Of a stretch of DNA of 64,000 nucleotides, positions 24,713 through 33,085 are shown piece after piece (the first letter of the stretch is position 1; each line of letters starts with the position of its first letter). This DNA comes from Gaiellasilicea sp963850995 (GTDB lineage: Bacteria > Actinomycetota > Thermoleophilia > Gaiellales > Gaiellaceae). Both the position numbers and the translations under genes were made by a program. The notes beneath the pieces are model-generated. The model worked only from the letters and a program-made list of their open reading frames with translations, had not been told where the DNA came from and did not search any database. Location: the NCBI GenBank assembly GCA_963850995.1, contig CAWKNQ010000013.1, forward strand, positions 310,001 to 374,000, given 5' to 3'.

Positions 24713-26069
24713 GCGTGACGGCGTGCCCGCTGCGGCGCGAATCCGCGGCGCCGCCCGTGGTCGCGATCAGGCTGACGCCGCCGAAGTAGTGGTGCTGCGC
24801 CGGCCAGCGGCGCACCCGCAGACCCGACTGCTCCAGGTCGACCAGGGCGTCCTCGTCGACACCGGGCTCGGCGTTGACCACGTCGCCTGCGCGGTGGAAC
24901 CGCGGCCGCTCCACCGCCTCGCGCGGGTCGAGCTCCTCGTCGAGGATCCCGGCCGCGACCCCGACGAGCGCCGTCCGTAGCCTTGTGCCGCCGGCCGAGC
25001 CGAGCGCGAGCACGACCCCGTCGTCGCCGAGCGCGAGGCTCGGCGCCATCATGCTCGCCATCCGCTCACCCGGCTCGAGCGGCGACCGGACGAGGTCGAC
25101 CTCGCCGAGCATGCTGTTCAGGTGCAGGTCGAGCCCGGATACGAAGTCGCCGGTGCCGAGACCCAGGCTCGTCGTCAGAACGCACGCGCGACCCTCGCTG
25201 TCGGCGGTGACCAGGTTCGTCGTATCTCCGTCGAGATCGCGGCCGCCATCCAGCGCACCGAGGAGCACATGCACGCGCTCGCGCTCGCTGAGGGCGCGAA
25301 GGCGAGGCAATCTGGAAAGCACGTCGGCCACGCCGGCGAGGCCACCTCGGGTCAGGAATCGTGTGCCTGTGTACCCAGTCCCAACCGGCTTGTTCCAACG
25401 AGCCTCGTAACGGCGGAGATCCGGGGCTGTGACGGGGATCCCCGGCACCGCGAGGAGCAGCTGGGCGATTGTGCCTGTGTACACAGTCCCAACCCCCTCC
25501 GCGGCGACGAGCTCCAGCGCAGCGGCGAGACCCGGCTGTGCCAGCGTCTCGCCGGCCTCGAGCGGGCGGCCCGACGGCGCGTAGATCCGCGCCCCGTCCG
25601 GCCCCATGGTGAAGACGGGCGCGAGCATGGCGAGGCACGAGGCGTGGGCGGGAGGGACGGTGACACCGGCGCGAGCGAGGCGAAGCGCCGGCTCGACGAG
25701 CCGGGGCCAGGGGAGCCTGCCGTGGCGGTGCCAGAGCGCGTCGAGCCCGGCAGGGAGCCCGGGCACGGCGCAGGTGCCCGGTCCGACGGCGTAGTGGACG
25801 AGCTCCTCCCCGAACGGCACCTTGAGCTCGACCGGCGGCGCGCCCGTCCCGGAGGGCACGTCGACGAAGCAGTCGAGCAGCGAGGCCTCGCTCCCGTCCC
25901 AGTAGAGCGCGTGCCCGCCGCCCAGAAAGCCCGTCATGATCGTCTCGGCGACACACGAAGCGAGGCACGCCGCGACCGCTGCGTCCGCCGCAGTCCCACC
26001 CTCCTCGAGGATCTCGATCCCGGCCGCCACCGTGTCGGGATGCCCGGCTGCAACACCGCTTGGGAGCAC
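24705..26069 (-). CDS. Gamma-glutamyltransferase family protein
   Basis: 454 aa, somewhat short for the family. N-terminal nucleophile hydrolase that cleaves gamma-glutamyl bonds. The autoprocessing nucleophile is Thr283 in GDTTNLVTAD, and the small-subunit motif GSAGGTR is present. No signal peptide is visible, unlike periplasmic GGTs, so it may be cytoplasmic; low-substrate-specificity or cephalosporin-acylase-like members are alternatives. Two copies of a 25-nt repeat lie inside it and encode VGTGYTGT and VGTVYTGT. GTG start, with TAGGGT 8 nt upstream on the minus strand. Confidence 0.85.
   Translation of the reverse strand: MLPSGVAAGHPDTVAAGIEILEEGGTAADAAVAACLASCVAETIMTGFLGGGHALYWDGSEASLLDCFVDVPSGTGAPPVELKVPFGEELVHYAVGPGTCAVPGLPAGLDALWHRHGRLPWPRLVEPALRLARAGVTVPPAHASCLAMLAPVFTMGPDGARIYAPSGRPLEAGETLAQPGLAAALELVAAEGVGTVYTGTIAQLLLAVPGIPVTAPDLRRYEARWNKPVGTGYTGTRFLTRGGLAGVADVLSRLPRLRALSERERVHVLLGALDGGRDLDGDTTNLVTADSEGRACVLTTSLGLGTGDFVSGLDLHLNSMLGEVDLVRSPLEPGERMASMMAPSLALGDDGVVLALGSAGGTRLRTALVGVAAGILDEELDPREAVERPRFHRAGDVVNAEPGVDEDALVDLEQSGLRVRRWPAQHHYFGGVSLIATTGGAADSRRSGHAVTLR
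25362..25386. repeat. 25-nt repeat, copy A, inside the gamma-glutamyltransferase gene
   Basis: Contains the near-palindrome TGTGTAC-CCA. It matches copy B at 24 of 25 positions, 108 bp away and in the same reading frame. Confidence 0.65.
25470..25494. repeat. 25-nt repeat, copy B, inside the gamma-glutamyltransferase gene
   Basis: Contains the perfect palindrome TGTGTACACA. It encodes the family-like segment VGTVYTGT on the minus strand, so it may be the original copy. Confidence 0.65.
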
Positions 26070-26073
26070 GGGT

Positions 26074-26083
26074 TGCTACCCTA
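26074..26083. promoter_or_regulatory. Overlapping divergent -10 elements of rpsO and the gamma-glutamyltransferase gene
   Basis: Plus strand TGCTACCCT (26074-26082) is an extended -10 for rpsO. On the minus strand TAGGGT (26083-26078) is a -10 placed 8 nt before GTG 26069. The shared core TACCCTA has the TA-N3-TA symmetry that allows transcription in both directions. The rpsO leader would be about 75 nt. Confidence 0.5.
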
Positions 26084-26163
26084 GTCCGCGACCGAGCTCT
26101 CGGCCGGACGTGTCTTCCTTCACGCCGCGCGGGGACTCCGGAGACGACGACAGAGGAGGACGC

Positions 26164-26433
26164 ATGGCCCTCACCAAGGAAGTGAAGCAGGAGCTGATCG
26201 GGAAGCACGGCCGCAACGACGCGGACACGGGCTCCCCGGAGGTGCAGATCGCAATGCTCACGAGGCGGATCAACGACCTCACCGAGCACCTGCGAACCCA
26301 CCAGAAGGACCACTACTCCCGGCGCGGGCTTCTGAAGCTCGTCGGCCGGCGGCGGCGGTTCCTCACGTACATGCAGAAGCACGACCTCGAGGGCTATCGG
26401 GCCCTGATCAAGGAGCTAGGCCTCAGGCGCTAG
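26164..26433 (+). CDS. rpsO: Ribosomal protein S15
   Basis: 89 aa, the usual length. 30S protein binding 16S rRNA. Conserved TGSPEVQIAMLTRRINDLTEHL and the SRRGLLKLVGRRRRFLTYM helix. Strong Shine-Dalgarno AGAGGAGG ending about 5 nt before ATG 26164. The rpsO-pnp order is the same as in E. coli and many other bacteria. Confidence 0.97.
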   Translation: MALTKEVKQELIGKHGRNDADTGSPEVQIAMLTRRINDLTEHLRTHQKDHYSRRGLLKLVGRRRRFLTYMQKHDLEGYRALIKELGLRR

Positions 26434-26440
26434 CAATCAG

Positions 26441-26521
26441 GGAGAGTGGAAGCTTGGACGAGCCCCGCAGTCGCGCCCGGGGCTGATCCAAACTTCCACT
26501 CTCCACCAAGCAGAGTGGAGG
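26441..26521 (+). promoter_or_regulatory. Structured rpsO-pnp intercistronic leader with alternative hairpins
   Basis: Stem 1: 26441-26452 pairs perfectly with 26493-26504, continued by 5 bp and a 7-bp inner stem (26461-26467 with 26478-26484). Stem 2, mutually exclusive: CCACTCT (26496-26502) with AGAGTGG (26512-26518), or CTCCAC with GTGGAG (26515-26520). Stem 2 covers the pnp Shine-Dalgarno GGAGG (26517-26521). E. coli pnp is autoregulated through a comparable leader hairpin cut by RNase III. Confidence 0.65.
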
Positions 26522-26528
26522 AAATGGA

Positions 26529-28997
26529 ATGAGCACCGTCATGGGGCAAGCTGCCTCAGTCGCCGTAGAGATCGGCGGCAAGGAGATCACGTTCGAAACC
26601 GGTCGGCTCGCCAAGCAGGCGGACGGCGCGGTCGTGATGCGCTCGGGCGAGACGATGGTCCTCGCGACCGCCGTCGGCCGCCCGGAGGCGCGTGAAGGAG
26701 CGGACTTCTTCCCGCTCACGATCGACGTCGAGGAGCGGGCGTACGCCGCCGGGAAGATCCCCGGCGGCTTCTTCAAGCGCGAGGGCCGCGCCACCGAGCG
26801 CGCCACCCTCACGGCACGAATGATCGACCGGCCGATCCGGCCGCTGTGGCCGAAGGGCTTCCGCAACGAGGTGCAGGTCATCTGCACCGTCCTCTCGGCC
26901 GACCTGGTCACCCCGCACGACATCCTCTGCATCAACGGCGCCTCGGCCGCGCTGATGATCTCGCCGCTGCCGTTCTTCGGGCCGATCGGTGCCGTCCGCA
27001 TCGGCCGCGTCGACGGCGAGCTCGTCGTCAACCCGACGCACGAGGAGAACTTCGAGGAGTCGTCGCTCGACCTGATCGTCGTCGGCACGATGGACGGCCT
27101 GACGATGGTCGAGGCCGGCGCCGACGAGGTGCCGGAGGACATCCTTCTCGAGGCGCTCGAGCTCGCGCAGCAGGAGATCCGCAAGCTGTGCGAGGCGCAG
27201 GAGGATCTGCGCCGTCAGGCCGGCAAGGTGAAGTGGCTCGACCTCGAGCTGAATGCGGAGATCGAGAGCACCCACGGCCATGCAATCTGGGAAAGCCTGC
27301 AGGCGAAGGGCCTCCGCGAGGGTGCGGCGATCACCGACGAGCTCGAGGACGAGCTCGCGTCAGAGCTCTCGATGGACTCGACCGAGGACGACATCAACCG
27401 GCGCATGCAGGTCCGCGCCGGGCTCGCGGCCCTGCTCGAGAAGCAGCGGCTCGCGTCGGCCGAGGGTCCAGTACGGGCTCAGTTCGAGGATGACCTGCGC
27501 GCCCTCACGGACGCGGAGCAGGATTCGAAGGAGCTGAAGTCGGCCAAGCGGCACCTCCTCTTCGACCGGATCGTCGACACCGTCGAGCTGCCGTTCCCGG
27601 CCGGCCCGGCGACGGTCGAAGGCGAGTCTCCAGTCGTGAAGGACGCGGTCACGAAGAGCTACGTCAAGAGGGCCGCCGAGGCGATCTACAAGGATCTCGT
27701 CCGGAAGAAGATCGCGATCGACAAGCGGCGCCCCGACGGCCGCTCCGCCGAGGAGATCCGCGCGATCGAGTGCGAGGTCACCGTCAGCCCGCGGGCGCAC
27801 GGAACCGGCCTCTTCCAGCGCGGTCAGACGCAGGTGCTGTCGCTCCTGACCCTCGGGACCGCGAAGGAGGGGCAGCGGATCGACGACCTCTCCCTCGAGA
27901 CCGACCGCCGGTTCATGCACCACTACAACTTCCCGCCCTACTCGGTCGGGGAGACGGGCTTCATGCGCGGCCCGAAGCGGCGCGACATCGGTCATGGTGC
28001 TCTGGCGCAGCGGGCGCTGGAGGCTGTGATCCCGCCCGCCGAGGAGTTCCCGTACACGATCCGCATCGTCTCGGAGACACTGGAGTCGAACGGCTCGTCC
28101 TCGATGGGCTCGGTGTGTGGCTCGACGCTGGCGCTCATGGACGCCGGCGTGCCGATCAAGGCGCCGGTCTCGGGCATCGCAATGGGCCTCGTCAAGGAGG
28201 GCGACGACTACGTCATCCTCACCGACATCCAGGGCGCGGAGGACCACCTGGGCGACATGGACTTCAAGGTCGCCGGCACACGGGACGGGATCACGGCGCT
28301 GCAGATGGACATCAAGATCACCGGCGTCACGCAGGAGATCATGCGCGGCGCGCTCGAGCAGGCGAAGCGGGCGCGTGAGTTCATCCTCGACCGGATGCTG
28401 GAGGCGCTGCCCGAGGCCCGGACGGAGCTGGCCCCGCACGCGCCTCGGATCTCGTCGATCCAGATCAACCCGGAGTTCATCGGGATGGTGATCGGCAAGG
28501 GCGGCGAGACGATCCGCTCGCTGGAGTCGGAGTTCGACGTCCAGATCGACATCGAGGAGGACGGCACGATCCTCGTCTACGCGACCGAGGGGACCAAGGC
28601 CGACGCGGCGATTGCAGCAATCGACGCGCTGACCAAGGAGCCCGAGGTGGGGGACACCTTCACCGGCAAGGTCGTGAAGACGACCCAGTTCGGCGCCTTC
28701 GTGGAGCTGAAGAAGGGCACGGACGGGCTCCTGCACGTCTCGAACGTCGGCCCGGGCAGGGTCGCGCACATCGAGGACGTGATGACGCGCGGCGACCTGC
28801 TCGACGTGCTCGTGCAGGAAGTGGACAAGGCGCGCGGCCGGATCGGCCTCAAGCTCGTGCACAAGCACGAGGACGGCCGCCTGGTCGAGCCCGCGGAGCT
28901 GATCGAGCGGGCGAAGAATGCGCCGCCGAGGCCGCCGGAGGAGGAGCGCCCGCGCGGCGACCGCCGCGGCGGCCGCGACCGCGGTCCGCGCCGGTAG
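26529..28997 (+). CDS. pnp: Polyribonucleotide nucleotidyltransferase (PNPase)
   Basis: 822 aa. Phosphorolytic 3'-5' exoribonuclease, usually part of RNA degradation complexes. Two RNase PH domains (FFKREGRATERATLTARMIDRP in the first; FQRGQTQVLSLLTLG and NGSSSMGSVCGSTLALMDAG in the second), then KH (IGKGGETIRSL) and S1 (FTGKVVKTTQFGAFVEL) domains and an Arg/Pro-rich tail. It is about 100 residues longer than E. coli PNPase, mainly through an acidic helical insertion around residues 275-345 between the first PH domain and the linker. Shine-Dalgarno GGAGG 7 nt before ATG 26529. Confidence 0.97.
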   Translation: MSTVMGQAASVAVEIGGKEITFETGRLAKQADGAVVMRSGETMVLATAVGRPEAREGADFFPLTIDVEERAYAAGKIPGGFFKREGRATERATLTARMIDRPIRPLWPKGFRNEVQVICTVLSADLVTPHDILCINGASAALMISPLPFFGPIGAVRIGRVDGELVVNPTHEENFEESSLDLIVVGTMDGLTMVEAGADEVPEDILLEALELAQQEIRKLCEAQEDLRRQAGKVKWLDLELNAEIESTHGHAIWESLQAKGLREGAAITDELEDELASELSMDSTEDDINRRMQVRAGLAALLEKQRLASAEGPVRAQFEDDLRALTDAEQDSKELKSAKRHLLFDRIVDTVELPFPAGPATVEGESPVVKDAVTKSYVKRAAEAIYKDLVRKKIAIDKRRPDGRSAEEIRAIECEVTVSPRAHGTGLFQRGQTQVLSLLTLGTAKEGQRIDDLSLETDRRFMHHYNFPPYSVGETGFMRGPKRRDIGHGALAQRALEAVIPPAEEFPYTIRIVSETLESNGSSSMGSVCGSTLALMDAGVPIKAPVSGIAMGLVKEGDDYVILTDIQGAEDHLGDMDFKVAGTRDGITALQMDIKITGVTQEIMRGALEQAKRAREFILDRMLEALPEARTELAPHAPRISSIQINPEFIGMVIGKGGETIRSLESEFDVQIDIEEDGTILVYATEGTKADAAIAAIDALTKEPEVGDTFTGKVVKTTQFGAFVELKKGTDGLLHVSNVGPGRVAHIEDVMTRGDLLDVLVQEVDKARGRIGLKLVHKHEDGRLVEPAELIERAKNAPPRPPEEERPRGDRRGGRDRGPRR

Positions 28998-29012
28998 CGC
29001 AGCGAGAACGAG

Positions 29013-29050
29013 GTGACCCGAGGGGGCGGCGGAAGCCGCCCCCTCGTCAC
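29013..29050. terminator. Hairpin between pnp and the convergent methyltransferase gene
   Basis: 12-bp perfect stem (29019-29030 with 29035-29046) closed by a GGAA loop, extended by GTGA/TCAC (29013-29016 with 29047-29050). There is no T run, so termination may be bidirectional, factor-assisted, or the stem may protect the 3' end. Confidence 0.6.
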
Positions 29051-30405
29051 TCCGCGGCGAGGAAGCCCGTCTCGAGCATCCCGCGCAGGACCGCCGCCGA
29101 CTCGCTGAGCGCTTCCTCGCCGAGCGTTGCGACGACCGCCTCTCGCGCAGTCGTCCGTCCGTCGAGCGCGCGCAGGAGCTTGAGCGTCGGCTCGTCGACG
29201 TCGGCGCGGAAGCCGAGGCCTTCGTGGAGCTCGAGGGCCGCGCTCGAGACGGTCCAGCCCTCGCTAGGAACGACGACTTGCTCGAAGCGAGCTGCGGCGG
29301 CGAGCGAGAGGCGGAGGTCGAGCAGCGCCTCATCCCCGGCCGCGGCGGCGTCGACACCCGCGAACATGCGCAGGAGCTGGCTCGAGGCGGGCTCGAGCGG
29401 CCGGGGCGGCAGGCTCGCGCCCCGGCTCCACGTCTCCCCGTCGCGGCGGCGGAGCACGAGCGCGCCGTAGGCGACCGCTTCGATCCCGCCCTCGCGGTAG
29501 TAGGACGTCCAGCGGTCGAGCGCGGCGCCGAAGGCGGCCGGCGTCTCCACGGACTCGCGGGTCCAGGCGGCCGCGTTCGAGAGCGGGTCGTCGGTCGTCG
29601 AGTGCAGGATCCAGACGTCGCAGCCGGCTTCGTCGAGCCACTCGCGCGGGCGCACGGCAGGGTCGTCGCCCGCCTGGGCCCAGCTCGCCATCAGCGTCGC
29701 GAACCCGCCGCGCTCGAGGAGGGCCGGCAACCCGCGCGCAAGCTCCTCGCTGATCCGGTCGCCAGGAAGGCCGCTGTCGCGGAACGTGAAGAAGGCGTCC
29801 GGAGAGATCACGTAGGGCGGATTGCAGGCGATGCAGCCGAACCGCTCGCCGGCAACCGGCTCGAGCAGGCTGCCCGCCCGCAGCTCGACGTTGTCGACGC
29901 CGTTGAGCGCAAGATTGAACGCGGCGAAAGCGAGCGCCCGCTCGTTGACGTCGGTCGCGACGACCTCACCGGCGTGGCGGGAGAGCAGGAGCGCCTGGAT
30001 CCCGTTTCCGGTGCAGAGGTCGAGCGCGCGCTCGACCTGCGCTCGGACGGTCAGGTGGGCGAGCGTGGCGGACGGCCGGTGCACGCCCGCGACGCGGTCC
30101 GGACCCTCGACATCGAGCCGGTCGGAGGCAACCAGGAGGTCGTCGTGCGGGACGAGGCGCACGAGACCGTGCAGCAAGCCGTCCCGTTCCTCGGCGAGCC
30201 CGGCCTCGACCAGCGGCTCCGCCCGCTCGTCGAGCGGCACGGGATCGCCGACGAGCAAGAGCGCGATCAGCGGCGAGAGGCCGTCCGGCTCGGCCCTGAG
30301 CCGGCGCCGGTACACCTCGACGTCCTGGTGCGTGAAGATCGGCTCGGTTGTCGCGTGGAGCCGCCGCGCGATCCCCGCTGCCGTGAACCCCGCCGCCGTG
30401 AGCAA
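29047..30405 (-). CDS. SAM-dependent methyltransferase with NPPY motif
   Basis: 452 aa. The central Rossmann domain has the SAM motif DLCTGNGIQALLLS and the catalytic NPPY (CNPPYVISPD), as in N5-glutamine or N6-adenine methyltransferases (PrmC/RlmG-like). Flanking N- and C-terminal extensions are typical of an actinobacterial family of unknown target. TTG 30405 is the only start in frame, but the open frame continues upstream through the 3' end of the Hcp gene, so the true start is unsure. No Shine-Dalgarno was recognised. Confidence 0.8.
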   Translation of the reverse strand: MLTAAGFTAAGIARRLHATTEPIFTHQDVEVYRRRLRAEPDGLSPLIALLLVGDPVPLDERAEPLVEAGLAEERDGLLHGLVRLVPHDDLLVASDRLDVEGPDRVAGVHRPSATLAHLTVRAQVERALDLCTGNGIQALLLSRHAGEVVATDVNERALAFAAFNLALNGVDNVELRAGSLLEPVAGERFGCIACNPPYVISPDAFFTFRDSGLPGDRISEELARGLPALLERGGFATLMASWAQAGDDPAVRPREWLDEAGCDVWILHSTTDDPLSNAAAWTRESVETPAAFGAALDRWTSYYREGGIEAVAYGALVLRRRDGETWSRGASLPPRPLEPASSQLLRMFAGVDAAAAGDEALLDLRLSLAAAARFEQVVVPSEGWTVSSAALELHEGLGFRADVDEPTLKLLRALDGRTTAREAVVATLGEEALSESAAVLRGMLETGFLAAE

Positions 30406-30455
30406 CTCCCGCAGCCGTGCTGCGGACTCGGCCGTGGGCGGGGTGGGCGCCGGGA

Positions 30456-30944
30456 TCAGATCTTGACGTTCTTCGACTGGTCCCAGCCCGCGTGCGTGGC
30501 GGGGTGCAGGGACCCGTCGGACTTCTGCGCGAAGTAGTCGTACGCGATCTTGACGAAGTTGAGCGAGAACGCGTCCTCCGGCGGCCCGACGTCCTCCTCA
30601 CCTCCGATCGCGTACGAGGAGACGAGCACGTCGTTCAACTTGATCTTGAGGTACTCCTGCTGTGCCTGGCCCGCCTTGCGGACCGTGAGCAGGGCCTGCT
30701 TGATGTGCTTTCCCTGCGCACAGTGGAGGAAGAGCTGGGGGGAGGCCTTGCTCGTGCGCGCCGTGAAGGTGAAGTCGCTCATCTCGACCTTGCCCGCGCC
30801 GCCGCCGCCTCCCGCGCCGGGGCCCCCGGCGGCCAGCGTCTCGCCGAAGCTGAACGAGAGCACCTCGATCTCGCCCTTGTGCTTCGAGTCCGTGCTCTCG
30901 CCGCTGATCCCGTCGAGCTTCAGGAAGTAGTCGTTGGCGGCCAC
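30456..30944 (-). CDS. Orphan Hcp-family (type VI secretion tube-like) protein
   Basis: 162 aa. The N-terminal DYFLKLDGISGESTDSKHKGEIEVLSFSFG is the hallmark of Hcp1 proteins, which form stacked hexameric rings. A glycine-rich loop (about residues 39-51) follows, then the beta-barrel strands (VEMSDFTFTARTSKASPQLFLHCAQG). It ends near DYFAQKSDGSLHPATHAGWD. No other type VI genes are near. It lies between the secreted multidomain protein and a methyltransferase gene. GTG start; a weak TTAGGT lies 8 nt upstream. Confidence 0.85.
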   Translation of the reverse strand: MAANDYFLKLDGISGESTDSKHKGEIEVLSFSFGETLAAGGPGAGGGGGAGKVEMSDFTFTARTSKASPQLFLHCAQGKHIKQALLTVRKAGQAQQEYLKIKLNDVLVSSYAIGGEEDVGPPEDAFSLNFVKIAYDYFAQKSDGSLHPATHAGWDQSKNVKI

Positions 30945-30986
30945 CGAGCGGGACCTAAGTACGAACGGGACTCGATGTCAAGCGAC

Positions 30987-31563
30987 GGGCGTGTTCATGT
31001 CCGCTTGGACCTCGCTTGGGGTGAGGGCGCGGTTGTAGATGCGGAGGTCGTCGATGAGGCCGCCGAACCATTCGGCCCAGGTGTTGTTGCCGCCGATCCG
31101 GAGCGGGCGGGTGGATGCGCCCATGCTGCCGGTGACGGCGCGGCTGGCGACCTGGTTGCCGTTGACGTAGAGGCGGAGGTTGGCGCCGTCGTAGCTGGCG
31201 GTGAGGTGGGTCCAGGTGTTGCTTGCGAGCGCGGCGGTGCCGCGGACGTCGAGGTCGGAGCCGACGACGACGTGGCCGCTGGGGCGGTTGCTGTCGGTGT
31301 CGGCGTAGAGGGCGTAGGCCATGAAGCCGGGCGACTCCTTGAGCATGATCGTCTGCCAGTCGGTGCCGGCGCCGCTCGGCCGCACCCAGGCGGAGAGGGT
31401 CATCCCGTTGGTGAGGTCGAGGTCCGCTGCGTCGGCGACCGTGACCCAGTCGTTGACGCCGTCGAAGGAGAGCGCCCCGCCGGTGTGGCCCCCGGTCGAC
31501 CAGACCGCACCGCTGATCGTGCCCGTATGCCCCTTCCCCGTCACATCCGCCAACGACGCCCCG
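30987..31563. repeat. Long direct repeat (LamG copy 2)
   Basis: About 577 bp, nearly identical to 32508-33085. It encodes the intact LamG domain at the C-terminus of the multidomain protein. Confidence 0.85.
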
Positions 31564-32507
31564 GAGCCTGCGTTGAAGCTGTATGCCGCGACGAGGCCGG
31601 ACGGCGGCGGCGGCGTGCTGTTGTCGACCGTGACCGTGACCGGCGCCGAGGTCGTCGAGTTGCCTGCCGCGTCACCCGCGACGGCCCGGATCGTGTGCGG
31701 GCCGGCCGCCGCCGCGGTGGTGTCCCAGGAGGCCGCGTACGGGGCGGACGTATCCGCGGCGCCGAGGTTCGCGCCGTCGACCGTGAACTGGACGCTCGTG
31801 ACGCCGACATTGTCGGAAGCGGTCGCTTGCAGCGTCACCGTGCCGGACACGGTCGCGCCGCCCGCGGGCGCCGTCACGGCGACGGCGGCGCCGTCGTGTC
31901 CGAGGTGACGGTCGCTGACGCCTCGTTCGAGGGCGGGCCGACGTTTCCGGCCGCGTCCTCCGCGGTCACCTTGTAGAAGTAGGTGCCGGCCGGGAGCGAT
32001 TCGGAGTGGGTGGTTCCCGTCGGCTGCGCGACCCGGTTGGCGGGACCGGGGACGAAGCCGGCCACGGTGGCGCGGTGGACGTTGTAGCGGACGACGCCGA
32101 CGTTGTCGCCGGCGGCGGTCCAGCTCAGGCTCGCCGAGCCAAGGGCTCCGGTCGCCTGCAGGCTCCCGGGCGCGCTCGGCGGCGTGACGTCGCCCGTGAC
32201 GACGCCGCTCGCCTGGTTCGAGGCCGGGCCCACGTTGCCGGCCGCGTCCTCCGCGGTGACGCGGTAGTAGTAGGTGCCGGGAGCGAGGCCCGCGTCGGTG
32301 TGGCTCAGCCCCGTGGGCTGCGCGATCCTGTTCGCGAGCGTCGGGGTGAACCCGGCGGTGGTGCTCCGGTGGAGGTTGTAGCGGGTCACGCCGCTCGTGT
32401 CGGTGGCAGCCGTCCAGGTGAGCGAGACGGAGCTCAGGCCGCCGTTCGCGGCGAGATTCCCGGGCGCGGTCGGCGGCTGCGTGTCCGTCGGGGGCGGCGG
32501 GCCGACC

Positions 32508-33085
32508 GGGCGTGTTCATGTCGGCTTGACCTCGGCGGCGGTGAGTGCGCGGTCGTAGATGCGGAGGTCGTCGATGAGGCCGCCGAACCATTCGGCCCAG
32601 GTGTTGTTGCCGCCGATCCGGAGCAGGCCGGTCGATGCGAGCATGCTCCCGGTGACGGCGCGGGTCGCGACCTGCGTGCCGTTGACGTAGAGGCGAAGGA
32701 CGGCGCCGTCGAAGGTCGCGGTGAGATGCGTCCAGGCGTTGGTTGCCACCGCAGCGGTGCCGCGCACGTCGAGGTCTGCCTCCGACGACCACGTGGCCGC
32801 TCGGCCGGTGGCTGTCGGTGTCGGTGTAGAGGGCGTAGACCATGAAGCCGGGCGACTCCTTGAGCATGCACCGTCTTCCAGTCGGTGCCGGCGCCGCTCG
32901 GCCGCACCCAGGCGGACAGGGTCATCCCGTTGGTGAGGTCGAGGTCCGCCGCGTCGGCGACCGTGACCCAGTCGTTGACGCCGTCGAAGGAAAGCGCCCC
33001 GCCGGTGTGGCCCCCGGTCGACCAGACCGCACCGCTGATCGTGCCCGTATGCCCCTTCCCCGTCACATCCGCCAACGACGCCCCG
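32508..33085. repeat. Long direct repeat (LamG copy 1)
   Basis: About 578 bp. Relative to the other copy it carries extra bases near 32776 and 32868 that break the frame, which gives an internal check that these are insertions. Confidence 0.85.

Noticed and set aside
25362..25494. CRISPR or tandem-repeat array
   Set aside because: Only two copies, in coding sequence, with no further units at regular spacing and no cas genes.
30456..30944. A type VI secretion locus
   Set aside because: Only the Hcp-like gene is present; no sheath, baseplate, ClpV or membrane-complex genes are found in the flanking sequence.
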